Positions 52,388-61,600 of a DNA stretch of 64,000 nucleotides are shown piece after piece (position 1 is the stretch's first letter; every line of letters begins with the position of its first letter). Location: the NCBI RefSeq assembly GCF_025515275.1, contig NZ_JAOPFU010000004.1:62001-126000 (forward strand), written 5' to 3'. Under the pieces are notes generated by a model. The model saw only the letters and a program-made list of their open reading frames with translations. It had not been told where the DNA came from and did no database searches. A program made the translations under genes and the position numbers. The stretch is from Catenovulum sp. 2E275 (lineage in GTDB: Bacteria; Pseudomonadota; Gammaproteobacteria; Enterobacterales; Alteromonadaceae).

Positions 52388-53626
52388 TTAAACTTTACGG
52401 AACAATAATGAACCGTTTGTACCACCAAAACCAAATGAATTACATAAAGCGTATTCAAACTTAGCCTGACGCGCTTCATGAGGTACATAATCCAAATCAC
52501 AACCTTCATCTGGATTATCTAGGTTAATTGTTGGTGGAATGCTTTGATCTTGCAATGCTTTAACCGTAATAATCGCTTCAATTGCACCGGCTGCACCTAA
52601 TAAGTGACCCGTCATCGATTTGGTTGAGCTAACCATTACTTTTTTCGCATGATCTTTAAATAGATTTTTAACTGCATTGGTTTCAGCTAAATCACCGACC
52701 GGTGTAGATGTACCATGAGCATTTAAATAACCAACTTGCTCTAAGCTAATTTGACCATCCGCAACAGCATTAGCCATAGCTTGTTGAGCACCTGCACCAT
52801 CATCAGGTGGAGAAGTAATATGATTTGCATCACCACTCATACCAAAACCAGATAGTTCAGCGTAAATTTTTGCCCCGCGCGCTTTTGCATGCTCATATTC
52901 TTCAAGCATCATCACACCAGCACCATCACCCATGACAAAACCGTCTCTGTCTTTATCCCAAGGGCGGCTTGCGCGAGTTGGGTCATCATTACGAGATGAA
53001 AGTGCGCGGGCAGCAGCAAAACCACCTAATCCTAATGGAGTAGTGGCAGCTTCTGCGCCACCAGCTAATACTGCATCAGCATCACCATAAGCGATCATAC
53101 GTGCTGCATGACCAATATTGTGAACACCTGTAGTACAAGCTGTAGTGATCGCGATATTAACGCCTTTCAAACCAAATAAAATCGATAAATGACCTGAAAT
53201 CATGTTAATAATAGTTGATGGTACAAAAAACGGAGACATGCGCTTAGGGCCACTCGACAGGAGTTTGCTATGGTTTTCTTCGATAAGCGATAAACCACCG
53301 ATCCCGGAGCCAACAGCAGCACCAATACGATGTGCATTTGCTTCAGTTACTTCAAGACCTGAATCTTTAAAAGCCTGGATACCAGCGGCTACACCATACT
53401 GGATAAAAGTATCCATTTTTTTAGCTTCTTTTTTAGGTAAATAATCTTCGAAGTTGAAGCCTTTAACTAAACCACTAATACGAGTTGAAAAGCTGCTAAC
53501 ATCAAACGTATCAATTAGTTGAATACCACTTTGACCTGCTAATAATGCTTTCCAAGAATCGTCTACTGTATTACCGACCGGAGATAACATCCCAAGACCG
53601 GTGACAACGACACGACGTTTTGACAC
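52388..53626 (-). CDS. fabF: 3-oxoacyl-ACP synthase II
   Basis: A condensing enzyme of 412 residues from the GTG that follows GGGGG by eight bases and begins (M/V)[18 protein letters not shown], the conserved KAS II start. A longer TTG reading adds five residues and would overlap the ribosome site. Catalytic Cys in [14 protein letters not shown]; histidines in [12 protein letters not shown] and [12 protein letters not shown]. It elongates acyl-ACP, including palmitoleoyl to vaccenoyl. A hairpin with a T run separates it from acpP. Confidence 0.95.
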   Translation of the reverse strand: MSKRRVVVTGLGMLSPVGNTVDDSWKALLAGQSGIQLIDTFDVSSFSTRISGLVKGFNFEDYLPKKEAKKMDTFIQYGVAAGIQAFKDSGLEVTEANAHRIGAAVGSGIGGLSLIEENHSKLLSSGPKRMSPFFVPSTIINMISGHLSILFGLKGVNIAITTACTTGVHNIGHAARMIAYGDADAVLAGGAEAATTPLGLGGFAAARALSSRNDDPTRASRPWDKDRDGFVMGDGAGVMMLEEYEHAKARGAKIYAELSGFGMSGDANHITSPPDDGAGAQQAMANAVADGQISLEQVGYLNAHGTSTPVGDLAETNAVKNLFKDHAKKVMVSSTKSMTGHLLGAAGAIEAIITVKALQDQSIPPTINLDNPDEGCDLDYVPHEARQAKFEYALCNSFGFGGTNGSLLFRKV

Positions 53627-53662
53627 TAGATAAGCCCCCAAACGGAGTATTTTGAAAGGTAT

Positions 53663-53686
53663 AAAAAAGGCGGTCTAAAACCGCCC
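53663..53686 (-). terminator. Hairpin terminator/attenuator between acpP and fabF
   Basis: On the minus strand GGGCGGT-TTTAG-ACCGCC is followed immediately by TTTTTT. It lies 11 bases after the acpP stop and upstream of fabF within the same transcription direction. It should release most acpP transcripts while letting some RNA polymerase continue, which would give the known excess of ACP over the enzymes. Confidence 0.9.
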
Positions 53687-53696
53687 AGAGCATTAA

Positions 53697-53936
53697 TTAT
53701 TCTTTGTTAGCAACTACGTAGTCGATAGCTGCTTGAACAGTTGTAATTTTTTCAGCTTCTTCGTCTGGAATCTCAGTATCGAATTCTTCTTCAAGAGCCA
53801 TTACTAATTCAACTGTGTCTAATGAGTCAGCACCTAAATCGTCAACAAAAGAAGCTTCGTTTGTGATTTCTTCTTCTTTAACGCCTAATTGCTCAACGAT
53901 GATTTTGTATACTCTTTCTTGGATATTGTTACTCAT
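53697..53936 (-). CDS. acpP: Acyl carrier protein
   Basis: A 79-residue acidic protein with the phosphopantetheine site [20 protein letters not shown] (Ser in DSL) and helix [19 protein letters not shown]. This is the canonical fatty-acid ACP, clearly distinct from the specialised ACP in the pse region. The 213-base region upstream, after fabG, probably carries its own promoter and contains a GCAAGT/ACTTGC hairpin. Confidence 0.97.
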   Translation of the reverse strand: MSNNIQERVYKIIVEQLGVKEEEITNEASFVDDLGADSLDTVELVMALEEEFDTEIPDEEAEKITTVQAAIDYVVANKE

Positions 53937-54010
53937 AATATAAAGTTTCCCTCAGACAAAGTGCAGTATGCACAAATTTGCCGTAGTTTATTAAAATAAA
54001 TTCGCTCGAT

Positions 54011-54026
54011 GCAAGTTAAAACTTGC
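54011..54026. repeat. Short inverted repeat upstream of acpP
   Basis: GCAAGT-TAAA-ACTTGC, a six-base perfect inverted repeat, sits 75-90 bases before the acpP start in the fabG-acpP gap. It could be a transcription-factor site, an RNA hairpin in the acpP leader, or chance. It is not followed by a T run on the acpP strand, so it is not an obvious terminator of fabG. It does not match the FabR site as I recall it. Confidence 0.35.
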
Positions 54027-54149
54027 TTTTAAATACTGGTCTAACCTGTTAAAAATTAAACCATATTCAAACTCAAAACATTCGAATGGCGCAAATGATA
54101 CCCGTAAATTCAAAAAGAATCTACACTCTATTGCACCTAAACGACGGCA

Positions 54150-54890
54150 TTAAGCCATATACATGCCACCATTCACATGAATGGTTTCGCCAGTAATATA
54201 TGCTGCTTCTTTAGCAGTTAAAAAAGCAACAGCGGCTGCAATTTCTTCAGGTTGACCTAAGCGACCTGCCGGAATTTGTGCAAAGATAGTATTTTTTTGC
54301 TCTTCGCTCAACTCTTTTGTCATGTCGGTGTCAATAAAACCCGGTGCAACTGAATTCACAGTAATACCACGAGACGCAACTTCTTTAGCCAAAGCTTTAG
54401 TAAAACCAATCAAACCTGCTTTAGCTGCGCAGTAATTAGCCTGACCAGGATTACCTGTTGAGCCAACAACCGAGCCAATATTAATAATACGGCCTGAACG
54501 TTTTTTCATCATCGCGCGCAGTACCGCTTTAGATAATTTAAATACTGAAGTTAAGTTAGTGGTTAAAATATCTTCCCACTCTTCTTCTTTCATGCGCATC
54601 ATTAAATTATCACGTGTAATACCAGCGTTATTGACTAAAATATCAATATCACCAAAATCTGCTTTAATTTGTTCAAATAAAGCAGCGATAGAGTCATTAT
54701 CTGTCACGTTTAAAGCTAAACCTTTGCCATTTTCGCCTAAATATTCAGAAATGGCTTCAGCGCCTTTTTCAGAGGTAGCCGTACCTACAACCGTTGCACC
54801 GGCTTCAACTAATTTAAGTGCAATCGCTTTACCGATACCACGGCTCGCACCCGTTACTAATGCAACTTGTCCTTCTAAGCTTGAAAACAT
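54150..54890 (-). CDS. fabG: 3-oxoacyl-ACP reductase
   Basis: A 246-residue classical SDR with LVTGASRGIGKAIALKL at residues 11-27, ILVNNAGITRDNLMMRM, the catalytic Ser in INIGSVVGSTG, and Tyr/Lys in YCAAKAGLIGF. The C-terminal ITGETIHVNGGMYMA is standard. It is NADPH-dependent and performs the first reduction in each elongation cycle. Four bases after fabD. Confidence 0.96.
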   Translation of the reverse strand: MFSSLEGQVALVTGASRGIGKAIALKLVEAGATVVGTATSEKGAEAISEYLGENGKGLALNVTDNDSIAALFEQIKADFGDIDILVNNAGITRDNLMMRMKEEEWEDILTTNLTSVFKLSKAVLRAMMKKRSGRIINIGSVVGSTGNPGQANYCAAKAGLIGFTKALAKEVASRGITVNSVAPGFIDTDMTKELSEEQKNTIFAQIPAGRLGQPEEIAAAVAFLTAKEAAYITGETIHVNGGMYMA

Positions 54891-54894
54891 AATT

Positions 54895-55830
54895 TTACCC
54901 GTTGATATAAGATTCTAAAGATGCTTCATCATTAACTGATACCGCAGTTAATGTTTTAACAATGCGTTTAGTTAAACCATTTAAAACTTTACCTGGTCCA
55001 ACTTCAACTAACTGAGTCACGCCTTGGCTCGCAAGAAACTCAACTGTTTCTGTCCAACGTACTGGACAATATAATTGTCTAACCAATGCTTGCTGAATAG
55101 CCTCTGCATTGGTTTCAACTTTAACATCAACATTATTGATAACGCTGACAGATGGTGCTGAAAATTTAATATCAGCAAATGCCTGAGCCAGTTGTTCCGC
55201 TGCTGGTTTCATTAATTCACAGTGTGATGGCACACTAACAGGTAGAGGTAAGGCACGTTTTGCGCCAGCTTCTTTACACAATACAGATGCAGCATCTACT
55301 GCGGCTTTATGACCGGCAATAACAACCTGACCCGGTGAGTTAAAGTTAACAGCAGCTACAATTTCATTACCACTAGCTTGCTGACAAGCTGCAATAACCG
55401 CAGCATCATCTAAACCAATAATGGCTGCCATCGCGCCAACACCTTGTGGTACAGCTTGTTGCATTGCTTTACCACGTAACTCAACTAATTTAACAGCATC
55501 ATCAAATGCAATAACACCTGCCGCGGTTAAAGCTGAATATTCACCCAAGCTATGACCAGCCATAAATGCAGGGGCACCAACACCTTTTTCGGTTAATAAA
55601 CGATAGACCGCTGTACTGGCCGTTAATAACGCAGGTTGTGTGATTTCAGTTTTACCTAAATCTTCTGCTGGGCCATCTAAAATAATTTTAGCTAAATCAT
55701 AACCTAATGCATCAGAGGCTTGTTCAAAAGTTTGTTTAACACAAGCATGCGCCTGATATAAATCAGCTAACATGCCAACGGTCTGTGAACCCTGACCCGG
55801 AAAAACAAATGCAATTTTTTGTTCAGACAT
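54895..55830 (-). CDS. fabD: Malonyl-CoA:ACP transacylase
   Basis: A 311-residue acyltransferase with VFPGQGSQTVGMLADLY at residues 9-25, the nucleophile in AGHSLGEYSALTAAG (GHSLG), VPSHCELMKPAAEQL with the catalytic His, and VEVGPGKVLNGLTKR. It loads malonyl groups on AcpP. Gene order fabH-fabD-fabG is conserved. Confidence 0.96.
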   Translation of the reverse strand: MSEQKIAFVFPGQGSQTVGMLADLYQAHACVKQTFEQASDALGYDLAKIILDGPAEDLGKTEITQPALLTASTAVYRLLTEKGVGAPAFMAGHSLGEYSALTAAGVIAFDDAVKLVELRGKAMQQAVPQGVGAMAAIIGLDDAAVIAACQQASGNEIVAAVNFNSPGQVVIAGHKAAVDAASVLCKEAGAKRALPLPVSVPSHCELMKPAAEQLAQAFADIKFSAPSVSVINNVDVKVETNAEAIQQALVRQLYCPVRWTETVEFLASQGVTQLVEVGPGKVLNGLTKRIVKTLTAVSVNDEASLESYING

Positions 55831-55863
55831 GAATTTTCTCGTTCTTTTAAATCAAAATAAAAC

Positions 55864-56823
55864 TTAATATTTAATGAGCGTTGAAGCCCAGGTAAAACCA
55901 CCACCAAACGCTTCAAGTAATAAAGTTTGACCACGTTGAATACGGCCATCACGAATCGCTTCATCCAAAGCAGTGGCAACAGATGCCGCAGAGGTATTAC
56001 CATGCTTATCTAAAGTGACAACTACTCTATCCATTGTCATGTTAAGCTTTTTGGCAGTTGCTTTAATAATTCGATAATTAGCCTGATGCGGAACTAACCA
56101 ATCAACTTGTGATTTATCCAAATTGTTGGCTTTTAAGGTTTCTTCCACAATTTCACTTAATTTAGTGACTGCGACTTTAAAAACTTCGTTGCCTTTCATA
56201 TAACCATAAGCTTCGTGTACACTGGCTTCATTACCACGAGTTGGTAAATCTGCCCCGAGTAAATCAGCAAAACGACCATCAGCATGTATGTGGGTAGATA
56301 AAATTCCCGGCTCTTCGCTGGCTTCTAAAATACACGCACCTGCGGCGTCACCAAATAAAACGATCATAGTGCGATCATTTGGATCTAATAAACGGGTTAA
56401 TGCATCTGTACCAACCACTAACACTCTTTTTGCGCTACCGGCTTTAATAAATTGTTCGGCAACACTGAGTGCATAACAAAAACCAGCACAAGCAGCGCCA
56501 ATATCAAAAGCTGGCACACCCGGTAAACCTAATAAATTTTGAATCTCACAAGCCGCACTCGGTAGCGCTTTTTCCCAGCTAGTTGTTGCAGATATAATTA
56601 AATCAATATCACTTGCTTCAATGCCAGCGGCTTCAATCGCTTTTAAAGATGCCTGATGACCCATGGTTGCTACGTTTTCATCAGGTCCTGCAATTCGGCG
56701 TTCACAAATACCAGTTCTTTCAACAATCCACTCATGGCTGGTTTCAACCATTTTTTCTAAGTCAGCATTTGTTCTGACTTGTGCAGGAAAATAACTTCCT
56801 GTACCGATAATTTTTGAATACAT
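55864..56823 (-). CDS. fabH: 3-oxoacyl-ACP synthase III
   Basis: A 319-residue initiating condensing enzyme with the catalytic Cys in [16 protein letters not shown], His in [12 protein letters not shown], and Asn in [16 protein letters not shown]. It condenses acetyl-CoA with malonyl-ACP to start fatty acid synthesis. Seven bases after plsX. Confidence 0.96.
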   Translation of the reverse strand: MYSKIIGTGSYFPAQVRTNADLEKMVETSHEWIVERTGICERRIAGPDENVATMGHQASLKAIEAAGIEASDIDLIISATTSWEKALPSAACEIQNLLGLPGVPAFDIGAACAGFCYALSVAEQFIKAGSAKRVLVVGTDALTRLLDPNDRTMIVLFGDAAGACILEASEEPGILSTHIHADGRFADLLGADLPTRGNEASVHEAYGYMKGNEVFKVAVTKLSEIVEETLKANNLDKSQVDWLVPHQANYRIIKATAKKLNMTMDRVVVTLDKHGNTSAASVATALDEAIRDGRIQRGQTLLLEAFGGGFTWASTLIKY

Positions 56824-56829
56824 ATTTTA

Positions 56830-57852
56830 TTATGACCTGTCTGTTAACGCCGTTTCGATTCTATTACCTATTTTTTCAGGTACTTGAAGGCGAATTTCAT
56901 TGATAGCTTCTTCAATTGCATACTTAAAAGCATCTTTAGAAGCATTACCATGACTCTTGATAACTATGCCGCGTAATCCTAACAGACTTGCGCCGTTATA
57001 CTGGTCAGGGTTCATTTGCCGATATAGCTTTTTTAACATTGGCAACGCAATAGCTGCGAATATTCTACTGATCCAACTCCCAGATGCTACTGTTTTTATA
57101 GAATTAACAACGGTTTTAGCTAAGCCTTCACATGCTTTCATCGCAATATTGCCAACTAAACCATCGCAAACAACCACATCAACTTTATCTGTAAAAATAT
57201 CATTACCTTCGACATAACCTATATAATTAACAGATTTGTCTTCTTTTAATAGCTTAGCGGCTTTTTTAATGGTTTCACTGCCTTTGATTTCTTCTTCGCC
57301 CACATTCAGCAAACCAACACGGGGGTTTTTACACTCGCTTTTTTCGATCAACACACTTCCCATCACCGCAAATTGGTGCAAAATATGTTCATCGCAAACC
57401 ACGTTAGCACCTAAATCCAAGACATAAGTTTTGTGCCCTTCAACACTCGGAATAGCCGTCACTAAAGCCGGTCTTTTTATGCCGGGTAGCATTTTGAGCA
57501 CCCGATAAGCCATAGTTAATAAAGCACCAGTATTACCTGCACTAACACAAGCCTGAGCTTTATTATCTTTAACTAAATCGAGCATGACCCGCATCGAAGA
57601 ATCAGGTTTATTGCGCAAAGCAGCAGATGGTTTGTCACCCATAGCAACAACTTGGGAACAATGAATAATTTGGATACGTTGAGAAAAATTTTTGGATATG
57701 CCGGCTAAAAGCGGCTCTATCTGGTATTTATCACCGCATACCAGAAAATTTAATTGAGGGTTTTCGGCTAGCACACTGAGTGCAGCAGGAATAGTAACGG
57801 GAGGCCCATAATCGCCTCCCATTGCATCTAACGCTATCGTTAGATTCGTCAA
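56830..57852 (-). CDS. plsX: Phosphate acyltransferase PlsX
   Basis: A 340-residue protein with IALDAMGGDYGPPVTIPAAL at residues 5-24, SAGNTGALLTMAYRVL, and VVCDGLVGNIAMKACEGLA. It makes acyl-phosphate from acyl-ACP for glycerolipid synthesis. The internal order rpmF-plsX is nearly universal in gammaproteobacteria. Confidence 0.96.
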   Translation of the reverse strand: MTNLTIALDAMGGDYGPPVTIPAALSVLAENPQLNFLVCGDKYQIEPLLAGISKNFSQRIQIIHCSQVVAMGDKPSAALRNKPDSSMRVMLDLVKDNKAQACVSAGNTGALLTMAYRVLKMLPGIKRPALVTAIPSVEGHKTYVLDLGANVVCDEHILHQFAVMGSVLIEKSECKNPRVGLLNVGEEEIKGSETIKKAAKLLKEDKSVNYIGYVEGNDIFTDKVDVVVCDGLVGNIAMKACEGLAKTVVNSIKTVASGSWISRIFAAIALPMLKKLYRQMNPDQYNGASLLGLRGIVIKSHGNASKDAFKYAIEEAINEIRLQVPEKIGNRIETALTDRS

Positions 57853-57863
57853 AGCAGACTCTC

Positions 57864-58034
57864 TTATACAGAAACTACTTTTTTGCCTTTGTAGTAGCCA
57901 TCAGCAGTAATGTGGTGACGACGATGAGTTTCACCAGAAGTACTATCGATTGACAAGCTAGCAGCAGTTAGCGAATCATGAGAGCGACGCATGTCACGCT
58001 TAGAACGAGATTTTTTGTTCTGTTGAACAGCCAT
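57864..58034 (-). CDS. rpmF: Large-subunit ribosomal protein bL32
   Basis: A 56-codon gene found by reading the gap between yceD and plsX. The protein starts [19 protein letters not shown], continues [18 protein letters not shown], then [19 protein letters not shown]. It is the basic, short L32 typical of gammaproteobacteria, without the zinc cysteines found in some other phyla. AGGAG precedes the ATG. It sits in the conserved yceD-rpmF-plsX order. Confidence 0.96.
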   Translation of the reverse strand: MAVQQNKKSRSKRDMRRSHDSLTAASLSIDSTSGETHRRHHITADGYYKGKKVVSV

Positions 58035-58048
58035 TTCTTATCTCCTGT

Positions 58049-58579
58049 TTATTTTGGATTCTTTAAACTTTTCAGTACATCAAACGGATTAGCTGGCTTT
58101 TCTTGGGCAGCTTTATCAAGCTCCCCCCAACTCATGTCTTGCTCTGTAATTGCACACTCATTAACAGGGTGTTTAGGTACAAATGGAATTGCCAGCAAAA
58201 GCTCATCTTCAATCAAAGCTTTAAAATCTAACAATCCGTATTCATTTACATCTATAACACTGTACTCGTCAGGAATTAAATCCTCATCGGTACTCTTCAA
58301 GTTTGGAGTATAAGTAGCATTAACACTTATATCTAAGGTTAAATTACCACCACAGCGCTCACAAGAGACTTCAACAGCCGTTTTTGCATCGATGAGCATA
58401 ATTGGTAATCTCTGCTCATCATAGGTACATTTAAGATTAACCTCAACTTGGCCGTAATCGGACAAGACGAATTCGTGTAAACGACTTAAATCTTTCAGTT
58501 GATATATACCTACAAAGTCAGAGCGTTTTTGCGCACTTTTTACAGGATCTAACTCAACTGGCATTTTTACCTTTTGCAT
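58049..58579 (-). CDS. yceD: DUF177/YceD family 23S rRNA-related protein
   Basis: A 176-residue protein of the YceD/DUF177 family. The N-terminus MQKVKMPVELDPVKSAQKR resembles E. coli YceD, and CERCGGNLTLDISV carries the conserved Cys pair. YVID/EVNEYGLLDFKALIEDELLLAIP is the conserved C-terminal block. The family is linked to 23S rRNA and large-subunit assembly and is almost always next to rpmF. An internal ATG at codon 6 has AAGG upstream and could be an alternative start; the strong promoter just upstream leaves very little leader for the first ATG. Confidence 0.9.
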   Translation of the reverse strand: MQKVKMPVELDPVKSAQKRSDFVGIYQLKDLSRLHEFVLSDYGQVEVNLKCTYDEQRLPIMLIDAKTAVEVSCERCGGNLTLDISVNATYTPNLKSTDEDLIPDEYSVIDVNEYGLLDFKALIEDELLLAIPFVPKHPVNECAITEQDMSWGELDKAAQEKPANPFDVLKSLKNPK

Positions 58580-58588
58580 AGGGCGCGA

Positions 58589-58617
58589 ATACTAGCGATC
58601 TGCTATTGCTTAGTCAA
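58589..58617 (-). promoter_or_regulatory. Sigma-70 promoter for yceD-rpmF-plsX-fab operon
   Basis: On the minus strand TTGACT and TAGTAT are separated by exactly 17 bases (matches 5/6 and 4/6 to consensus). The predicted start of transcription is around 58582, only about three bases before the first yceD ATG. The transcript would therefore be nearly leaderless, or translation would begin at the fifth-codon-later ATG that has a ribosome site. Confidence 0.75.
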
Positions 58618-58685
58618 ATAAAAATCGGAGAAAATAGCGTATCATGAGAAAAAAAATTTTACTAACCCTAAATTAAGGTAAAAAT

Positions 58686-59285
58686 ATGCATCAGCAACCT
58701 CAAATTGTCCTCGCATCCACTTCACCTTTTCGCAAAGCTTTGCTTGAAAAATTCCAGATCCAATTTTCAACATGCAAACCACAAACAGACGAAACACCAC
58801 TTGAAAATGAACAACCAGAGCAATTAGTTGCTCGTTTGGCTCAATTAAAAGCGCAAGCAGGTGCAAAATTACATCCAAATAGTTTTATTATCGGTTCTGA
58901 TCAGGTTGCAGTTGTAAAAGGTCTAATTTTGGGGAAACCCGGCACAGTGGAAAAAGCACAACAGCAACTTGCTTTATTGAGTGGCCAAGCTGTAACTTTC
59001 TACACTGGCTTAACCTTGATTTCGCCCGATCAACAGATTAAAACCATTGTTGAACCGTTTAATGTACATTTTCGCCAATTAACCGAAAACGAAATCAACT
59101 CTTATATCGAAAAAGAGCAGCCGCTTAATTGCGCAGGCAGTTTTAAAAGCGAAGCATTAGGCATTTGTTTATTTGATAAATTGGAGGGCCGAGATCCAAA
59201 TACGTTAATTGGTCTGCCATTAATTGCATTAAATGATTTATTTAAACAGTTTGGGTTTAATCCGCTCACTGCGCCCGCTGTATAA
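58686..59285 (+). CDS. yceF: Maf/YceF nucleotide pyrophosphatase
   Basis: A 199-residue protein with [19 protein letters not shown] at residues 6-24, [20 protein letters not shown], and [24 protein letters not shown]. This is the Maf fold with the YceF wording (F/W-R-K/R-A-L-L-E-K), a house-cleaning pyrophosphatase for 7-methyl-GTP. AAGG precedes the ATG by eight bases. It is divergent from yceD and convergent with the HAD gene. It is not related to the motility Maf in this window. Confidence 0.93.
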   Translation: MHQQPQIVLASTSPFRKALLEKFQIQFSTCKPQTDETPLENEQPEQLVARLAQLKAQAGAKLHPNSFIIGSDQVAVVKGLILGKPGTVEKAQQQLALLSGQAVTFYTGLTLISPDQQIKTIVEPFNVHFRQLTENEINSYIEKEQPLNCAGSFKSEALGICLFDKLEGRDPNTLIGLPLIALNDLFKQFGFNPLTAPAV

Positions 59286-59298
59286 TAGCGCTTGATTC

Positions 59299-59329
59299 AA
59301 CCAAGGCAAAATTCATTTCTGCCTTGGTT
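59299..59329. terminator. Bidirectional hairpin terminator between yceF and HAD gene
   Basis: AACCAAGGCA / TGCCTTGGTT is a ten-base perfect stem with an eleven-base loop, 14 bases after the yceF stop and about 20 after the HAD phosphatase stop, which come from opposite sides. T-rich sequence (TTTGTC) follows on the plus strand and TTGAATC on the other. A shared terminator for the convergent pair is the natural reading. Confidence 0.75.
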
Positions 59330-59346
59330 TGTCTAAACTTAACCTA

Positions 59347-60018
59347 TCAGGCAATTGATAAGCTCGGTTCTAGCTTTAAAATTGCGTATAACTCGCTAAG
59401 CGAATCAATAATAGCAACCGACTCAATTGTCTCAAGCTGATCGCGTGAGCTAGCGCCCATAGTGACCCCAACAGCCTGCATTTGAGCATTTTTTGCCATT
59501 TCCAGATCTAATAAACTATCCCCGACCATAATCGCCTGATCAGCAGAAATTTGATTTCGTTCAAGTAACGTCAACAACATATCCGGTGCCGGTTTTGAAA
59601 CGCTTTCGTCAGCACAAATAGAATCATCAAAATAATCAGCAATACCTGACTGAGCTAATACTCTCAATAAGCCACTTCGCGCTTTTCCGGTTGAAATAGC
59701 CAGCTTGAAACCTGCATATTTTAAATCTCTAACCAATTGCTCTGCACCACCTAATAAAGGCGATGGTGTTTGATTATTTTCAATATACTGAAACTTATAA
59801 GCTTGAGCTAAAGCGTCTTTAGTCGCTGAATCAATTTCCGGAAATAAAGTATCAACCGCTTTAGGCAGACTCATACCAATAATTGCTTTTACTTCCTGAT
59901 CGGACGGAATAGCTACCCCAACCTCTTGAGCGGCATCCTGTAATGACGAAACAATCCGCGCAATTGAATCCATTAAAGTGCCATCCCAATCAAAAATAAC
60001 CCATTTAATCTCTTGCAT
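59347..60018 (-). CDS. HAD-family phosphatase, Gph-like
   Basis: A 223-residue HAD hydrolase with VIFDWDGTLMDS at residues 7-18 (nucleophile Asp), KLAISTGKARSGLLR (motif II), and IMVGDSLLDLEMAKNA (motif IV). The helical cap inserted after motif I fits the phosphoglycolate phosphatase/beta-phosphoglucomutase type. Located between rluC and yceF as in Vibrio and Alteromonas. Substrate not certain. A heptose bisphosphatase role is unlikely because the GmhB HAD type lacks this cap. Confidence 0.85.
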   Translation of the reverse strand: MQEIKWVIFDWDGTLMDSIARIVSSLQDAAQEVGVAIPSDQEVKAIIGMSLPKAVDTLFPEIDSATKDALAQAYKFQYIENNQTPSPLLGGAEQLVRDLKYAGFKLAISTGKARSGLLRVLAQSGIADYFDDSICADESVSKPAPDMLLTLLERNQISADQAIMVGDSLLDLEMAKNAQMQAVGVTMGASSRDQLETIESVAIIDSLSELYAILKLEPSLSIA

Positions 60019-60027
60019 TTACTACTC

Positions 60028-60990
60028 TCAATTCGATTCTGTTGCTAAATTATCCAAAGCATCTTTTAAACTTTGCTCCAAAGGTGCTTCAATTCTAACT
60101 TTTTCTTCGCTGCGCGGATGAATAAATGTCAAAGTCGCCGCATGTAAAAACAAGCGGTTTACGCCCATCCTTTTCATTTTTTTATCGAACTCAGATTCAC
60201 CATACCTGTCATCTAAAGCAATCGGATGACCACTTTCAGTAGCATGAACCCTAATTTGGTGGGTGCGCCCTGTAACCGGAAAAGCTTCGACTAACGTCGC
60301 TTCACTAAAACGTCTTAAAACTTTAAACCGGGTTTGTGATGGTTTGCCATTAACCTGATCAACTTTAACATTACGTCCGTTTGCAGCGTTTTCATTCTTA
60401 AAAAGTGGTAACTCCACGCGTTTTAATTTACTTGGCCAAGCGCCACTGACCAATGCCCAGTAACGTTTATCGACCACTTTTTCCCGTAATTGCTGATGCA
60501 AATTACGTAATGCTGAGCGTTTTTTAGCGATCATTAAACAGCCAGAAGTTTCTTTATCTAAGCGGTGAACAAGCTCAAGTTGCTTAATATTAGGCCTAAT
60601 TTGTCTTAATGTTTCTATGACCCCAAACTGTAAACCAGAGCCACCATGAACCGCAATGCCTGAAGGTTTGTTAATTACCAGCATCACTTCATCTTCAAAT
60701 AAAATAGATTCTTCAATTACTTTTTGTAATCTGTCACCAACCGTAAATTCAGCTTCTTTTTTCTGATCCAGATGAATAGGTGGAATACGTAAAACATCAC
60801 CCGCTTGAAGTTTATATTCAGGCTTGATTCGTTTTTTATTTACCCTAACTTCGCCTTTACGAAGAATTCGGTAAATTAAAGAAGTCGGTACACCTTTCAG
60901 TTCTCTTTTAAGCCAATTGTCTATTCTTTGACCAGAATTATCTTCATCTATGTCTAAAAAGGATACCGACCGGTGGTCATTTTCTTTCAT
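60028..60990 (-). CDS. rluC: 23S rRNA pseudouridine synthase RluC
   Basis: A 320-residue pseudouridine synthase. It has an N-terminal S4-like RNA-binding domain (GQRIDNWLKRELKGVPTSLI, residues 18-37), the catalytic Asp in LELVHRLDKETSGCLMIAK, and TGRTHQIRVHATESGHPI. It isomerises uridines 955, 2504 and 2580 of 23S rRNA (E. coli numbering). Divergent from rne, a conserved arrangement. Confidence 0.94.
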   Translation of the reverse strand: MKENDHRSVSFLDIDEDNSGQRIDNWLKRELKGVPTSLIYRILRKGEVRVNKKRIKPEYKLQAGDVLRIPPIHLDQKKEAEFTVGDRLQKVIEESILFEDEVMLVINKPSGIAVHGGSGLQFGVIETLRQIRPNIKQLELVHRLDKETSGCLMIAKKRSALRNLHQQLREKVVDKRYWALVSGAWPSKLKRVELPLFKNENAANGRNVKVDQVNGKPSQTRFKVLRRFSEATLVEAFPVTGRTHQIRVHATESGHPIALDDRYGESEFDKKMKRMGVNRLFLHAATLTFIHPRSEEKVRIEAPLEQSLKDALDNLATESN

Positions 60991-61600
60991 AACTAATTAT
61001 CTTCGCATATTTGGTTAAATTCGATTGCCGCTAGGGCAATAGCTTTGCTATATTTTCACTGATGGTATGAATTAATACCAGAGTTTTTGAAAAAACGTGT
61101 ATAATAACACACGATTTGATGGTGACATTCTGACTGTGTAAGAGGTCTAAATTGCAGCACTAAATTTGAATGACGCAAAAATTTTTGTTCATTTTTAGAT
61201 ACGCATTTTTAAAACAACCGAAGTGAGTAATTTTTCAGCTTGTTTTAAAACAATTTACCCAACAGAGAATGCCAAGTTTATTGATAGAAACGCCACTACC
61301 AGTTAAAAAGTAAAGAACAGACTGACAAGTATACCAGCAAGGCCGATTGCCTGCTGTTATGAGTTTGACATAACAAAAATAAAGATGAAACAACAACGAC
61401 CTTTTTCCTGTTGTTGGTAATTTTTAGCAAACAATGAGTCAATAGTTGATAGCCAAAAGCAACGGCTTTTGTGATCCATAAAATCTCTTGTTATGCAGTT
61501 GTAAGTCAAACAGCCAAGAGACTCGGGAGAGTGACTTAGTTCAGAAAACCGTGTATTTCCAACTTGGATATGGCGTTTCATTTGTGGTGAAAAGAACAAT
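60991..61600 (+). promoter_or_regulatory. Long structured leader and promoter region of rne
   Basis: The 610 bases between rluC and rne contain no gene. A good -10 (TATAAT at 61100-61105) without an obvious -35 suggests transcription of rne starts near 61112, giving a leader of about 490 bases. Inverted repeats inside it: TTTTAAAACAA/TTGTTTTAAAA (61207-61250), CAGCAAGGC/GCCTGCTG with one bulge (61335-61356), GTTATG/CATAAC (61356-61374), CAAAAGC/GCTTTTG with loop AACG (61454-61471), and TAAGTCA/TGACTTA (61502-61538). E. coli rne mRNA has a long leader of hairpins through which RNase E limits its own synthesis; this looks equivalent. The rluC-proximal part holds ATTGCC/GGCAAT and ATAGC/GCTAT hairpins. 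Confidence 0.7.

Noticed and set aside
58686-59285. Confusion of the two Maf names
   Set aside because: The 199-residue Maf/YceF is a nucleotide pyrophosphatase; the 1193-residue protein at 22495-26076 is a motility-associated factor. They share no motif.
61357-61599. An 80-codon minus-strand open frame in the rne leader
   Set aside because: It lies across the structured leader hairpins, has no ribosome site of note and no protein-like motif.
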